Assembly (NCBI RefSeq): GCF_000209165.1
Contig: NC_009068.1
Coordinates: 1,984,001 to 2,048,000 of the forward strand
Direction: 5' to 3'
DNA length: 64,000 nt
DNA from: Scheffersomyces stipitis CBS 6054
Taxonomy: Eukaryota > Ascomycota > Pichiomycetes > Serinales > Debaryomycetaceae
Part shown: piece after piece, positions 18,714 through 27,936 of the stretch
Layout: the number at the start of each line of letters is the position of its first letter
How positions within the stretch are numbered: position 1 is the stretch's first letter
Translations under genes and position numbers: made by a program
Notes under the pieces: generated by a model
The model's database searches: none
Told to the model about the DNA's origin: nothing
Seen by the model: the letters and a program-made list of their open reading frames with translations, nothing else

Positions 18714-20618
18714 TTACTGTATGTTTACTAATGGAACTATAGATGGCCGTCCGTGAGCACATTGAAACGGTAGACGACAGTGCAAGAGCTGCCGTACCAT
18801 TTTCTCCATTTCAGAATACTCCAATACCTCTCCGAAAACCACAGAAGAATGGCATGCCTTAGAATTGATAATATCGATCAAGAAGGTGGGCAAGTGACGA
18901 ACAAAAGGAAACCAATCATTAATAGAATATGTATCTACGATTGCCGACTTGCTTTCTTCTTTTAAATCGTTTACATGCAGCAACAACCACCTCCTCAAGA
19001 TATCAGCATCTATGTCTGACTTCTCCAAAATTATTTGGGGCATGTGGGTTACGACTATAGTTAGACCTTCAATGATGAACCTAATTCCAAACTTGTTAAG
19101 ATTCTCCGCATATTCCTCGAACAACTGAACTTCTACGCTACTAACAGCAAACGTTACAGGCTCAACCACTCGTAGCAGCAAATTGGTGTGAGCATCTAAG
19201 ACAAGAAATATGAAGTCTTTAAAGAGTGCCTCTACCTTTATTCTTTCATCGCAAGCATGTTGGTCAATAACTAGAAGTACTTTGCCTCCAAGATTATTCG
19301 AACTGCTCACCAAGATAAACTTGCTATCAAGTTGTCTCACAATTCTATAGTTGCCCGAAGTTAAACCTGATTCTGCAACATTTAGAAAAGTACTATCAAG
19401 CTGATCACTTTTCTTCACTCTAGGTTCCTCATCTCCACTGGGAGATGTCTTTCTTCGTTTCGATGGAGACAATGATATCCGGGGAGAGCCAAATACGGAT
19501 GGCCCAGAATCAACCTGAAACCCTTGAGAGACCAAAAATTGCTTGAAGACTTTCACCACAAACTTAGTGATTTCATCGGCTTCAATAGTAGCCCCTTTTT
19601 TAACGCTTTCTATGCAAACAAGAAAGACTGGCCAAACCCACAGCAACCTAGATCGCTTCTTAGAAGGAGATTCCCCTGTACGATAAGAAACAGACTCAGG
19701 TATATCTCCAAATCTCGATTCTTTGAAAGTTTGGTTTACAGCTATACGTGTGGTCTCATAACCTTGGAGAGAACCATTGAAGAATATGTATTGGAACCTC
19801 TTCGAGCTTACAGGGTCCGTTCCTACAAATCCTGTCAACTGCAATCCTCTTTGTTCAGCTTCTAGGGTGTGAAATTTTGGTAGAACAGACTTTCCATAGA
19901 TGTTCCTGAATATACAAGCAAAATTATCAGTCTTTCGTGTGTTACTGGGAGAATAGTTTATGAGAATATCTGGATTCAAGGAATCATGGTCAAGTCGTAG
20001 TACTTTGATACTCACATCTGGAAATTTGACAAGACTCTGAAATACAATATGTCTAATTTCATCAATAATCTTGAATTGCGAAACTGCTCTAATCTGTTGT
20101 CGACGAACAGGAAGGTTGCAATACAATCCTGTTGCCGTGACTATGGTTCCGTTCTTTTTGATCGGCTCTACCCGAAAGAAGCCATCGTTCGTATAATTTT
20201 GATAATCATAGACTTCTGTATTCGAATTATACGAAATCATTCGAACAAAAGTAACGTCTCCAGAGTCACTTTTAGACACAATAGAAAGTCGAGATACCAA
20301 ACCTAAAGCGTATAATGCTTCTCCCCTATAGCCATATGTAGAGATAAAAGGCAAGTCCTTAATTTGCTTCAACTTTGAAGTGTGATATCTCTCGCCTACC
20401 ATCAGCATATCATCAGCAGGAATTCCAACTCCATTGTCGGCAACCTGTACAGCGAGCGAATCCAAGTCTAGACGTATTTCTACCACCTTGGCTTGAGCAT
20501 CCAAGCTATTTCTTAACAATTCCTGAACTACCGAGGCTAAAGAGTTGAAGATAGTTTGCGATCTCAATTCACTCAGAACCTGTGGATTTAGTTTTCGAAT
20601 CCTACCACTCGACAACAT
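18714..20618 (-). CDS. MLH3: MutL-type DNA mismatch repair/meiotic recombination protein Mlh3
   Basis: Mlh3 pairs with Mlh1 to form an endonuclease that resolves meiotic crossovers and joins in mismatch repair. The 634-residue protein has the MutL GHKL ATPase domain: VVQELLRNSLDAQAK (motif I, Glu and Asn present), VADNGVGIPADD (motif II), and TYGYRGEALYALG (motif III). The C-terminal endonuclease domain shows DQHACDERIKVE (the DQHAx2Ex4E metal site), ACHSSVVFGE and FQCAHGRPSIVPL. These three are typical of Mlh3/Pms1-type catalytic MutLs. The central linker is short and Ser-rich. The start ATG is at 20616-20618. Upstream it faces the 3' end of Hsp70 gene 1. Confidence 0.93.
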   Translation of the reverse strand: MLSSGRIRKLNPQVLSELRSQTIFNSLASVVQELLRNSLDAQAKVVEIRLDLDSLAVQVADNGVGIPADDMLMVGERYHTSKLKQIKDLPFISTYGYRGEALYALGLVSRLSIVSKSDSGDVTFVRMISYNSNTEVYDYQNYTNDGFFRVEPIKKNGTIVTATGLYCNLPVRRQQIRAVSQFKIIDEIRHIVFQSLVKFPDVSIKVLRLDHDSLNPDILINYSPSNTRKTDNFACIFRNIYGKSVLPKFHTLEAEQRGLQLTGFVGTDPVSSKRFQYIFFNGSLQGYETTRIAVNQTFKESRFGDIPESVSYRTGESPSKKRSRLLWVWPVFLVCIESVKKGATIEADEITKFVVKVFKQFLVSQGFQVDSGPSVFGSPRISLSPSKRRKTSPSGDEEPRVKKSDQLDSTFLNVAESGLTSGNYRIVRQLDSKFILVSSSNNLGGKVLLVIDQHACDERIKVEALFKDFIFLVLDAHTNLLLRVVEPVTFAVSSVEVQLFEEYAENLNKFGIRFIIEGLTIVVTHMPQIILEKSDIDADILRRWLLLHVNDLKEESKSAIVDTYSINDWFPFVRHLPTFLIDIINSKACHSSVVFGEVLEYSEMEKMVRQLLHCRLPFQCAHGRPSIVPLVNIQ

Positions 20619-20937
20619 ACCATCACAACATTGTCTTCAATGAGCTGTACAGATAAAAGTTGGAAAAGTTGGAAACCGCAGAATCAATTTTCAATTAAAT
20701 CTCATAGTAATGTCGCACAACTTCTCCAGCCTCCATAGTGAGGAACAGATTCTGAGGCTACAATGCTCTTCTACAAAACCAAAAAGACATCAAATCGATC
20801 AGCTAATCAAACATCCTTATCGTATTATCTTAAGATGAAATGCCTTACAACTCTATATATTCTACTTAATCATTTTGTTAAGTTATCGCTTAGTAGCGAC
20901 ATTTCACTCTTGTGTTTTTGCACCCAATGTAAAAGGC
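20619..20937. other. intergenic region between Hsp70 gene 1 (3' end) and MLH3 start
   Basis: 319 bases holding the MLH3 promoter and the end of the neighbouring Hsp70 transcript. No gene is seen. Confidence 0.55.
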
Positions 20938-22764
20938 TTAAGAAAGATGATACGCTTCCGACAAATTCTTTAACCTATCAAGTCGTCCTCTCATTTCTTT
21001 GGTGGTTGTTTCGTCTGTGATATTCAACCAGCCAATTTGCTCAATCATAACTAACAAATCCTCTCTTTGTTGAGTACCGAGATTATCTTGTCTTTTTGCT
21101 GTTCTTCGGAGGCTTACAGCAAACCTCTCTAGGTTGTCTCTGGCTTCAAGACGTTCTCTTGTAAGCAAATCTGCTTCCCGATATACCTCCGCTTCACTGA
21201 TAAGCTTCTGTATCTCAGCTTCTGGCAATCTGCTCTGATTGTTTCTAATCGTAATCTGATGTGAGATTCCAGACCGTACTTCAACAGCAGAAACTTCTAG
21301 AATACCATTATCATTTACAGTAAAGGTTACTTCAATTCGTGGTACTGCCTGTGGAGCAGGGGGTATATTAGTTAATGAAAACAGTCCTAACAAATTGTTA
21401 TGTTTCGTAAGTGATCTTTCTCCTTCAAACACCTGGATTTGAACAGCGGATTGATTATCGGTGCTTGTAGTAAAAAGCCTGGTAACAGAGTTAGGAATGG
21501 CTGTGTTTCTTGAAATAAGATTGGTCATTAACCCTCCTCTTGTTTCTACTCCTAGGGATAGAGGCGCCACTTCTAGTAAGACTATAGCACCATTATCTGA
21601 TTTTGACTTGAGAGTTTCCTCTGGAGTAAACGTGGCAGCTGCAATGGATGCACCAATGGCTACAGCCTCGTCGGGGTTGACTCTCCTAGTCAATTCGGCT
21701 CCGTCAAAGTACTCCGAAACCAATTCCTGAATTCGAGGTATTCTTGTAGATCCTCCAACCATCAAAATTTCGTCTACTTGATTCTTTGTCATTCCCGCCT
21801 CTTCAATTACTTCGTCTAGATAGACCAACGTTGATTGAAAAAGATCCTCACAAAGATCCTCAAACCTTGCTCTGGTGAGGGACAATGTGAAATCAATTCC
21901 ATTATAAAGAGATTCGATTTCAATTGAACTTCTAAGAATTCCAGTGGATAGTGTCCTTTTTAGTTGTTCACAGTTGTCTTTCAATTTCTGCATAGATTTA
22001 ACATTAGTGCTAATGTCCAACTTATGCTGTTCATAAAATTTACCTTTGAAATACTCAACTAGCCTGATATCCAAATCTTCACCTCCCAAATGGGTATTTC
22101 CACCAGTAGCTTTCACTTCAAACATATTTTTATAAATTTGCAATAAGGAAGCATCAAAGGTACCCCCTCCAAAATCGTAAACCAATACAGATTTGGTTTC
22201 TTTCAAATTCTGGTGATAGCCATAGGCAATAGCTGCTGCTGTAGGTTCATTTATTACTTTCAAAACGTTCAATCCAGCTATCCTTCCTGCATCAATAGTT
22301 GAATTTCTCTGAGAATCATTGAAAAAGGCTGGTACTGTGATGACAGCATCTTGAATTTCTACCCCAAGGAATGTCTCTGCTGTTTCTTTCATTTTTGACA
22401 ATACCATGGAGGATATGTTCTCTGGTGAAAATATTTTAGCCTCATTTCTGTACTCTGCTCTAACAAAAGGCTTACCATCTCTATCTACTACCTCGAATGG
22501 AAAGTTTTTAATATCCAGTTGAAGTTCATCATCATTAAATTCTCTACCAATCATTCTTTTAACACCGTAAATAGTATTAGTAGGATTCCTTCCAATTTGA
22601 AATCTTGCAGCTTCTCCAATCAATCTTTCAGATTCGTTGAAAGCTACACAAGATGGAGTTGTTCTATTACCTTGATCGTTAGCTATTACTTCTTCTCGGC
22701 CATTTTGAAAGATAGATACACATGAATAAGTTGTACCCAAATCGATTCCAATTGTTAGAGACAT
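20938..22764 (-). CDS. diverged cytosolic-type Hsp70 without EEVD tail (cluster gene 1)
   Basis: From the ATG at 22762-22764 the protein has 608 residues; the longer frame begins at a TTG and is not used. The ATPase domain is intact: [19 protein letters not shown] with the catalytic Lys, [22 protein letters not shown], and [10 protein letters not shown]. The interdomain linker and SBD start read [17 protein letters not shown]. The SBD beta part and the helical lid (to about residue 600) are present. It ends in SEAYHLS, lacking the Gly-rich segment and EEVD of SSA proteins, so docking to TPR co-chaperones such as Sti1 is not expected. It resembles SSA more than BiP or mitochondrial Hsp70 and has no targeting or HDEL signal. 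It shares a 660-base divergent region with gene 2. Likely an active ATPase with altered clients; function unknown. Confidence 0.92.
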   Translation of the reverse strand: MSLTIGIDLGTTYSCVSIFQNGREEVIANDQGNRTTPSCVAFNESERLIGEAARFQIGRNPTNTIYGVKRMIGREFNDDELQLDIKNFPFEVVDRDGKPFVRAEYRNEAKIFSPENISSMVLSKMKETAETFLGVEIQDAVITVPAFFNDSQRNSTIDAGRIAGLNVLKVINEPTAAAIAYGYHQNLKETKSVLVYDFGGGTFDASLLQIYKNMFEVKATGGNTHLGGEDLDIRLVEYFKGKFYEQHKLDISTNVKSMQKLKDNCEQLKRTLSTGILRSSIEIESLYNGIDFTLSLTRARFEDLCEDLFQSTLVYLDEVIEEAGMTKNQVDEILMVGGSTRIPRIQELVSEYFDGAELTRRVNPDEAVAIGASIAAATFTPEETLKSKSDNGAIVLLEVAPLSLGVETRGGLMTNLISRNTAIPNSVTRLFTTSTDNQSAVQIQVFEGERSLTKHNNLLGLFSLTNIPPAPQAVPRIEVTFTVNDNGILEVSAVEVRSGISHQITIRNNQSRLPEAEIQKLISEAEVYREADLLTRERLEARDNLERFAVSLRRTAKRQDNLGTQQREDLLVMIEQIGWLNITDETTTKEMRGRLDRLKNLSEAYHLS

Positions 22765-23424
22765 TAGTAATTGTTTTGATACGCGAGCAAAGGATCTAAT
22801 ACGATTCAAACACTTGTATTTATACTCTCGAGAAGAAGAGCCGGTTTATGAGTTCGTAATGTATACCATTCAAACGATTGGAACAATTCTGACACAAAAG
22901 TCAAGAGTCATGAAAACATGATCGGATGGCTATGTCTACAGGTTTCGCCAATTGTGGAACACCACTTGGGAGATAAGCTTCTCCAAAATCGATATGCTGG
23001 AACTAATATTTTCTCATATGCACCCCTCTAAAATGGATTTTGCATCTATATGATCCATGCAGGAATTCAGCGGAGAAAGGTAAGCTAAATATAGAGTATG
23101 GATAATATTCGTACAGGTTGAACTTACAACAAGTCAGACAAACACCAAAAAAAAGGGATTGCCATGTGCCACCAACAGGCAGAGAAAATACTAATTTAAT
23201 TACTGAATGAAATGGTATTTGTCCACAAACACACAATATTAATAAAGTCACAAGTGGGTTGAAGCTCCTGAAAGGCTGTGAGACAACAAAAAGAAAAGAA
23301 AATACGAGCTTAGTGGTTGGATGTTTAACCTTACAAATAATAGAGAAAGCTGCCCCTACTTAAATCTTCAAAACAAATATGAGCCTGAAATCAGAGGCAA
23401 TTCTGCTCCATCCATTTCAATATA
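22765..23424. promoter_or_regulatory. divergent promoter region of Hsp70 genes 1 and 2
   Basis: This 660-base region serves two chaperone-like genes. Two stress-response-type CCCCT motifs are present at 23023-23027 and 23353-23357. I find only an imperfect heat-shock element (GAAGCTCCTGAAA near 23261), unlike the strong elements before gene 7. Next to the gene 1 start is TTCTCGAG beside a TATAAATA-like box; a similar TTCTCGAGTATAC occurs in front of gene 3. Confidence 0.5.
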
Positions 23425-25473
23425 ATGATTATTGGAGTTGATATAGGAAACTACAAGTCTGTAGTTGCAATCAACCAAGGTGGCATGATAAATATCCTAG
23501 CGAATGATTATGGTGAAAATTTCACTCCTTCTCTTGTCGGGCTAGGACAGAGAAACAGATTGTTCGGAGAAATAGCAAGGCACCAGCAGCATTCTTATCT
23601 AACATCAACAATTGGCAATCTCAAAAGATTACTTGGAGTGAGACCACGCGAGGAAAATTTCGCAACAGAATTGGAATTTGTAAAAGATTTAGAATTACAG
23701 ACTGCTGATGAACTAATGGTAAGAATTGACAAGAAAGGATCATACACAGCAACTCAACTAATGGCCATGATACTAAATAAACTAAAAACTTATAGTAAAT
23801 GCGAAGTGGATAAGATCTGTTTTTCGGTTCCTCAGTGGTATGATTCTTATGGGCGACGAGCGGCATTGGAAGCTTGCCAGATTGCAAATTTCAAAGAAAT
23901 AAAGATAGTCAATGAATTAACATCGGCAGCCACATGGTACGCTCATTCCAGACCAGTAGTATGCCCTACCATTGTATGCTTTATAGACATTGGATACACT
24001 TCCTTCCAGGTAGCGATCGCTGAAGTCAAACCCAGAAGTATTAGCATTCTAGGGTCAGCCAGCAACAGAAACTTTGGCGGTAGGAATATCGATTATGCAA
24101 TTGCTGAAATATTCAGAGAAAAATTTAGAAAAGAAAAAACAGATATAGCAAAAGCAGGCAAAGACTATTTCAAACTCGTCAAAGCAGTTGAAAAATTGAA
24201 AGAAATATTGTCAGTCAACAACGAAGCATCAGTTACCATAGAAGTGAATTTAGGAGGTTCCAATATCGAAGAAAAAGAACTTCACTTAACTAGAAAAGAC
24301 TTAGAAGATATCGTTGAGCAACAATGCAGAGTTTCTCAATTAATCACGGGCACTATAGAGGAAGTCATCAAGATTGCCCAAAAGACTATTTCATTCTCAA
24401 AATCGAAAGTTGAATCCATTGTGCTCATTGGAGGTAGTTCCAGAGTTCCTTGTATAAAGAAGGGTATAGAAGATTATTTTGGTAAACATCTTTCATTTAC
24501 ATTGAATCAAGATGAAGCCATAGCAAAGGGAAATGCATTGACAATGTCGGGCAAAGATGAAATCTTAGTGGAAGAATATAGAAACAGCTTCATTGAAGGT
24601 TCTTACAGACCTGACGATGCTCCAACGAGACTGTTTAGATTCCCTGATAGTTATCATCCAAGACTGGAAACCAAGTCGTTCTTGGGTAAAAGGAATTGTA
24701 AAATAAGTGTAAGGAGAGATGGTGAACAGCCAATCGAATGGTCAATTTCGAATGTGAAACAAATTTCAGATTGGGAAACTGTTATAAGGATAGAATTTGC
24801 CTTTGACCAGTTTAATATCCAACTCAAGAAGGCATACACTTGCCAGGGAACAGTGGTGAAACTGTCCAATGAGAAAATGGAAGTTAATGAAGAGAAAGCA
24901 GATATAAATGAGCAACAAATTCAAGATAGAAAACAATTGGCTGAAATATCCGACAGAGTGAGTAGATTTAAAAACATAGAGGACAAACTACTATTACAGG
25001 ATAAGGCTATAGAAGATAAAGAGAAAATGAGGAATATGTGTGAAGAAACTCTTTTAGGTTTGATTAGAAAATATGAAAAGCTGCAAGTTATAAAGGTTGC
25101 CCAAATGTTTATTGAGCAAGACGATCACAAAATAGAGGAATATGAAAAGGTGGTAAACAAAGCAGTGGTAGAGACGAGAGCTGCAGTGCAAGCAAGAAGA
25201 GCCTTCGAACAAGAGAAAAGAGTTATGGAAGACCAGAGGAAGAAGAAGCAAAGAGAAGAGCAAAGAGAAGAGCAAAGAGAAGAGCAAAGAGAAGAGCAAA
25301 GAGAGGAGCAAACAGAGGAGCAAAGAGAGGAGCAAAAGAAAGTAATAAAGACAGAAAAGAAAACGACAGAAGCCGAGGAGGAAATAAAGAGAGTGAACGA
25401 TGATAAGAAAGGTGAGGAAATATATTTTTACCTGAATGATGAATTGTCCAATGTGCCAATAATATATGAATGA
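23425..25473 (+). CDS. Sse1/Hsp110-like protein with coiled-coil and QREE-repeat tail (cluster gene 2)
   Basis: The 682-residue protein follows Sse1/Hsp110 rather than Hsp70: GVDIGNYKSVVAI, NLKRLLG, FSVPQWYDSYGR, IVNELTSAATWY, CFIDIGYTSFQVAI, NFGGRNIDYAIAE, LIGGSSRVPCI, LNQDEAIAKGNAL. Hsp110 proteins are nucleotide-exchange factors for Hsp70. After a shortened beta domain (to about residue 480) the expected Hsp110 lid is replaced by a long charged helix (residues ~490-600) and a run of seven QREE-type units encoded by a 12-base minisatellite (25249-25332). There is no EEVD. It is divergent from gene 1 and meets gene 3 tail to tail. Whether it still binds Hsp70 is unknown; the tail suggests self-association or a new partner. 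Confidence 0.9.
   Translation: MIIGVDIGNYKSVVAINQGGMINILANDYGENFTPSLVGLGQRNRLFGEIARHQQHSYLTSTIGNLKRLLGVRPREENFATELEFVKDLELQTADELMVRIDKKGSYTATQLMAMILNKLKTYSKCEVDKICFSVPQWYDSYGRRAALEACQIANFKEIKIVNELTSAATWYAHSRPVVCPTIVCFIDIGYTSFQVAIAEVKPRSISILGSASNRNFGGRNIDYAIAEIFREKFRKEKTDIAKAGKDYFKLVKAVEKLKEILSVNNEASVTIEVNLGGSNIEEKELHLTRKDLEDIVEQQCRVSQLITGTIEEVIKIAQKTISFSKSKVESIVLIGGSSRVPCIKKGIEDYFGKHLSFTLNQDEAIAKGNALTMSGKDEILVEEYRNSFIEGSYRPDDAPTRLFRFPDSYHPRLETKSFLGKRNCKISVRRDGEQPIEWSISNVKQISDWETVIRIEFAFDQFNIQLKKAYTCQGTVVKLSNEKMEVNEEKADINEQQIQDRKQLAEISDRVSRFKNIEDKLLLQDKAIEDKEKMRNMCEETLLGLIRKYEKLQVIKVAQMFIEQDDHKIEEYEKVVNKAVVETRAAVQARRAFEQEKRVMEDQRKKKQREEQREEQREEQREEQREEQTEEQREEQKKVIKTEKKTTEAEEEIKRVNDDKKGEEIYFYLNDELSNVPIIYE
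25249..25332 (+). repeat. seven-unit 12-base minisatellite in cluster gene 2
   Basis: Units of CAAAGAGAAGAG, later CAAAGAGAGGAG, with one CAAACAGAGGAG, seven in a row. Each encodes QREE or QTEE. Such repeats change copy number easily, so length may vary between strains. Confidence 0.92.
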
Positions 25474-25507
25474 GTTCCAAGTTATATATATATAGTTACG
25501 CAAATAA

Positions 25508-27388
25508 TTAGTTCTTTTTAAGTTCTGTCATTCCTCCTGTAAAGTATGGAGGTGGAGGCGGAAATAGTAATGATGATGCAATTTGTTCTAAATTTGCTTT
25601 CATCTCTTTAAAGTCATTAACAGTAGCAGTAGATGAACCCGAACTTTCGAGCCAAGTTTTGTTCCTATTTATATGTAAACGCATCTGCTGTTTATCTTCT
25701 TCAGATATTTCTGCTAAATCTGTCTTTCGTATTAGCGATAAGTTATAACTTTCAAATTCAAACTTGGCTCTATCTCTATCAGTGAGGGCTTCTTCTTCTC
25801 GTCTATAGGTATCAGAATCTGCAATCATTCTATCCATTACTGAAGCCGACAATCTTCCTCTTTCGTTTCTCACAAGTACTCTCTGCATCCTACCAGTTGT
25901 CCTCTCTACCGCTGAAACATGTAAAATACTGTTAGGGTCAATTTCGAAAGTTACTTCAATTTGAGGTATTCCAGCCTTCGTTCTCGGATAGTCCTTGAAA
26001 TCAAAAACTTCAAGCAAATTATTATTGATAACCTGTTTACTTTCACCTTCGAAGACCTCGACAGACACTTTTTCTTGAAAGTCTGTAATAGTAGTGTAAC
26101 ATCGTTTTCTTGATGTTGGAATTCTTGAATTTCTAGGAATCAAAACTGACATTTTACCATCATCAATTGCAACTCCAAGCGACAACGGGGCCACATCGTT
26201 GAGAATGACATTAGGTACAGATTCTCCCGATAAGATAGATGCTTGAATGGCTGCACCATAGGCTACTGCTTCATCTGGATTTATCGATTGACATGGTCTT
26301 TTCCCACCGAAAAAACCTGACACTTTCTTCCTAACAATAGGAATTCTGGTTGAACCTCCTACTAAAACCACTTCATCAACTTGCGACCTATCTATACCAG
26401 AATCCGCGAGAACTTGTTTCACTGGTCTCAAGATAGAATTAAGGAGGTCTTGACAGAGATATTCAAACTCTTGCCTTGTGATTGTTGTAGTAAAATCTGA
26501 GCCGGGAAGTAACGCTTCAAGTTCAATATTAACTTTTTCGCTAACACCCAACCGTTTCTTTGTAGACTCACACGCTCTTCTTAGTCTACCAAGTGCCTTG
26601 GGTTCGGAAGAAACATCTCTTCCCGTTTTCTGCTTTACTTGATGAACTAAGTGCCCGAGAAGCCTATTATTAAAATCTTCCCCTCCCAAGTGAGTATTAC
26701 CAGAAGTTGCTTTCACATCAAAGACCCCATCCTTATTATTAGTTGTTACCAAAGAGACGTCTAAAGTTCCACCTCCCAAGTCAAAGATGAGAACATTGCG
26801 AGACGGGATATTATCATTACGAGTGTTCAATCCATATGCAAATGCAGCTGCAGTAGGCTCATTTATGATCCTTAGGACGTTGAGTCCGGCTATTCTACCA
26901 GCGTCCTTTGTAGCTCGTCTTTGAGAATCGTTGAAATAGGCAGGCACCGTAATCACTGCGTCTGTTATTACTTCCTTAAGACGCCTCTCAGCTAGTGTTT
27001 TCATTTCCACTAGAACCATCGCTGAAATTTCTTCGGGAAAAAATAGCTTCATTTCTCCCTTATATTCCAACCTGAATACTGGTTTTCCATTCTGATTTAC
27101 AACATCAAATGGCATATGTCTGATGTCATTCTGAACCGAAATATCATTGAAATTTCTACCTATGAATCTTTTGGCTGAGAACACGGTGCTCCTCAAGTTT
27201 TTAGAAGCATTATTCTTAGCAGACTGTCCAAGTAACCTACCTTCTTTACTGAAGGAAACATATGATGGTGTAGTTCTATTCCCAGCGTCATCACTGATTA
27301 TCTCAACCTTGTCGTTTGAATAATAAGCCACACAACAATAGGTAGTCCCAAGATCAATACCAATTGCCTTTGATTTTCTTGACGACAT
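25508..27388 (-). CDS. diverged cytosolic-type Hsp70 without EEVD tail (cluster gene 3)
   Basis: A 626-residue Hsp70 with all ATPase motifs: [46 protein letters not shown] (Leu for the usual Phe), GGSTRIPIVR. The linker region is [18 protein letters not shown]. The substrate-binding beta domain contains DPNSILHVSA in place of the usual D(A/N)NGILNVSA. The lid is present, and the protein ends in a short FPPPPPYFTGGMTELKKN tail without EEVD. The start ATG is at 27386-27388, with a basic SSRKSKA N-terminus. It converges with gene 2 (34 bases between stops) and shares a 548-base divergent region with gene 4. Codon use is less biased than in gene 7, suggesting lower expression. Specific role unknown. 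Confidence 0.92.
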   Translation of the reverse strand: MSSRKSKAIGIDLGTTYCCVAYYSNDKVEIISDDAGNRTTPSYVSFSKEGRLLGQSAKNNASKNLRSTVFSAKRFIGRNFNDISVQNDIRHMPFDVVNQNGKPVFRLEYKGEMKLFFPEEISAMVLVEMKTLAERRLKEVITDAVITVPAYFNDSQRRATKDAGRIAGLNVLRIINEPTAAAFAYGLNTRNDNIPSRNVLIFDLGGGTLDVSLVTTNNKDGVFDVKATSGNTHLGGEDFNNRLLGHLVHQVKQKTGRDVSSEPKALGRLRRACESTKKRLGVSEKVNIELEALLPGSDFTTTITRQEFEYLCQDLLNSILRPVKQVLADSGIDRSQVDEVVLVGGSTRIPIVRKKVSGFFGGKRPCQSINPDEAVAYGAAIQASILSGESVPNVILNDVAPLSLGVAIDDGKMSVLIPRNSRIPTSRKRCYTTITDFQEKVSVEVFEGESKQVINNNLLEVFDFKDYPRTKAGIPQIEVTFEIDPNSILHVSAVERTTGRMQRVLVRNERGRLSASVMDRMIADSDTYRREEEALTDRDRAKFEFESYNLSLIRKTDLAEISEEDKQQMRLHINRNKTWLESSGSSTATVNDFKEMKANLEQIASSLLFPPPPPYFTGGMTELKKN

Positions 27389-27936
27389 GCTGTATACTCG
27401 AGAAATGGTCCTATCTTTATTCTACTGTGAGTTCTGGCCGTAAATTCACTAGCTTGCTTGAAAAGATTAAAAGTCTTTATTGAATGTGGGAATTGTTCTA
27501 ATCCTACTGGAGACCACCGAAAAATTACATCCTGGTGGGGATACTTAGAAAGCAGCAAAATTTAGATCCCTCTCACCTTACATCTGAAAAAGATGATATA
27601 GATTAGCATGCTTAAAAAATAAATAAAAATATACTTCGTAATTTTCATAACTGCATAAAAGTATAGACATTGGGACCTTTTATATCAGGAGAAATCAGAT
27701 GTCATCAATACTCAAAGCATCTGTCAACAGGGCAGTGTTCTATTCTATCATCTTGCGCGAGAAAGTCCAAAGGAAATTTGGATAGCCTTCTTTATGCTTC
27801 ATGTATCAAAGAAGATTTCTTTTCTGAATCGCTAGTAAATTCACTCAGAAAAGGTGTTCAGTTTTGGATCTTCCTCTTAGAGCTACAATAAAGCAAATTC
27901 AATTTATAGTTTCTTTGCGTCTCAACACAATTAATA
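27389..27936. promoter_or_regulatory. divergent promoter region of Hsp70 genes 3 and 4
   Basis: 548 AT-rich bases. I found no perfect heat-shock element by eye; GAAGATTTCTTTTCTGAA near 27810 is a weak candidate. TTCTCGAGTATAC near the gene 3 start matches the corresponding site by gene 1. The plus-strand frame at 27670-27891 has no recognisable features. Confidence 0.45.

Noticed and set aside
22765..22809. N-terminal extension ([14 protein letters not shown]) of Hsp70 gene 1 as a mitochondrial presequence
   Set aside because: The basic stretch is tempting, but its first codon is TTG and no ATG precedes it; the rest of the protein is SSA-like, not mitochondrial Ssc1-like.
25054..25503. 149-codon Leu-rich minus-strand frame opposite cluster gene 2
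   Set aside because: The Leu-rich run is the reverse complement of the QREE minisatellite and looks like membrane protein only by composition.
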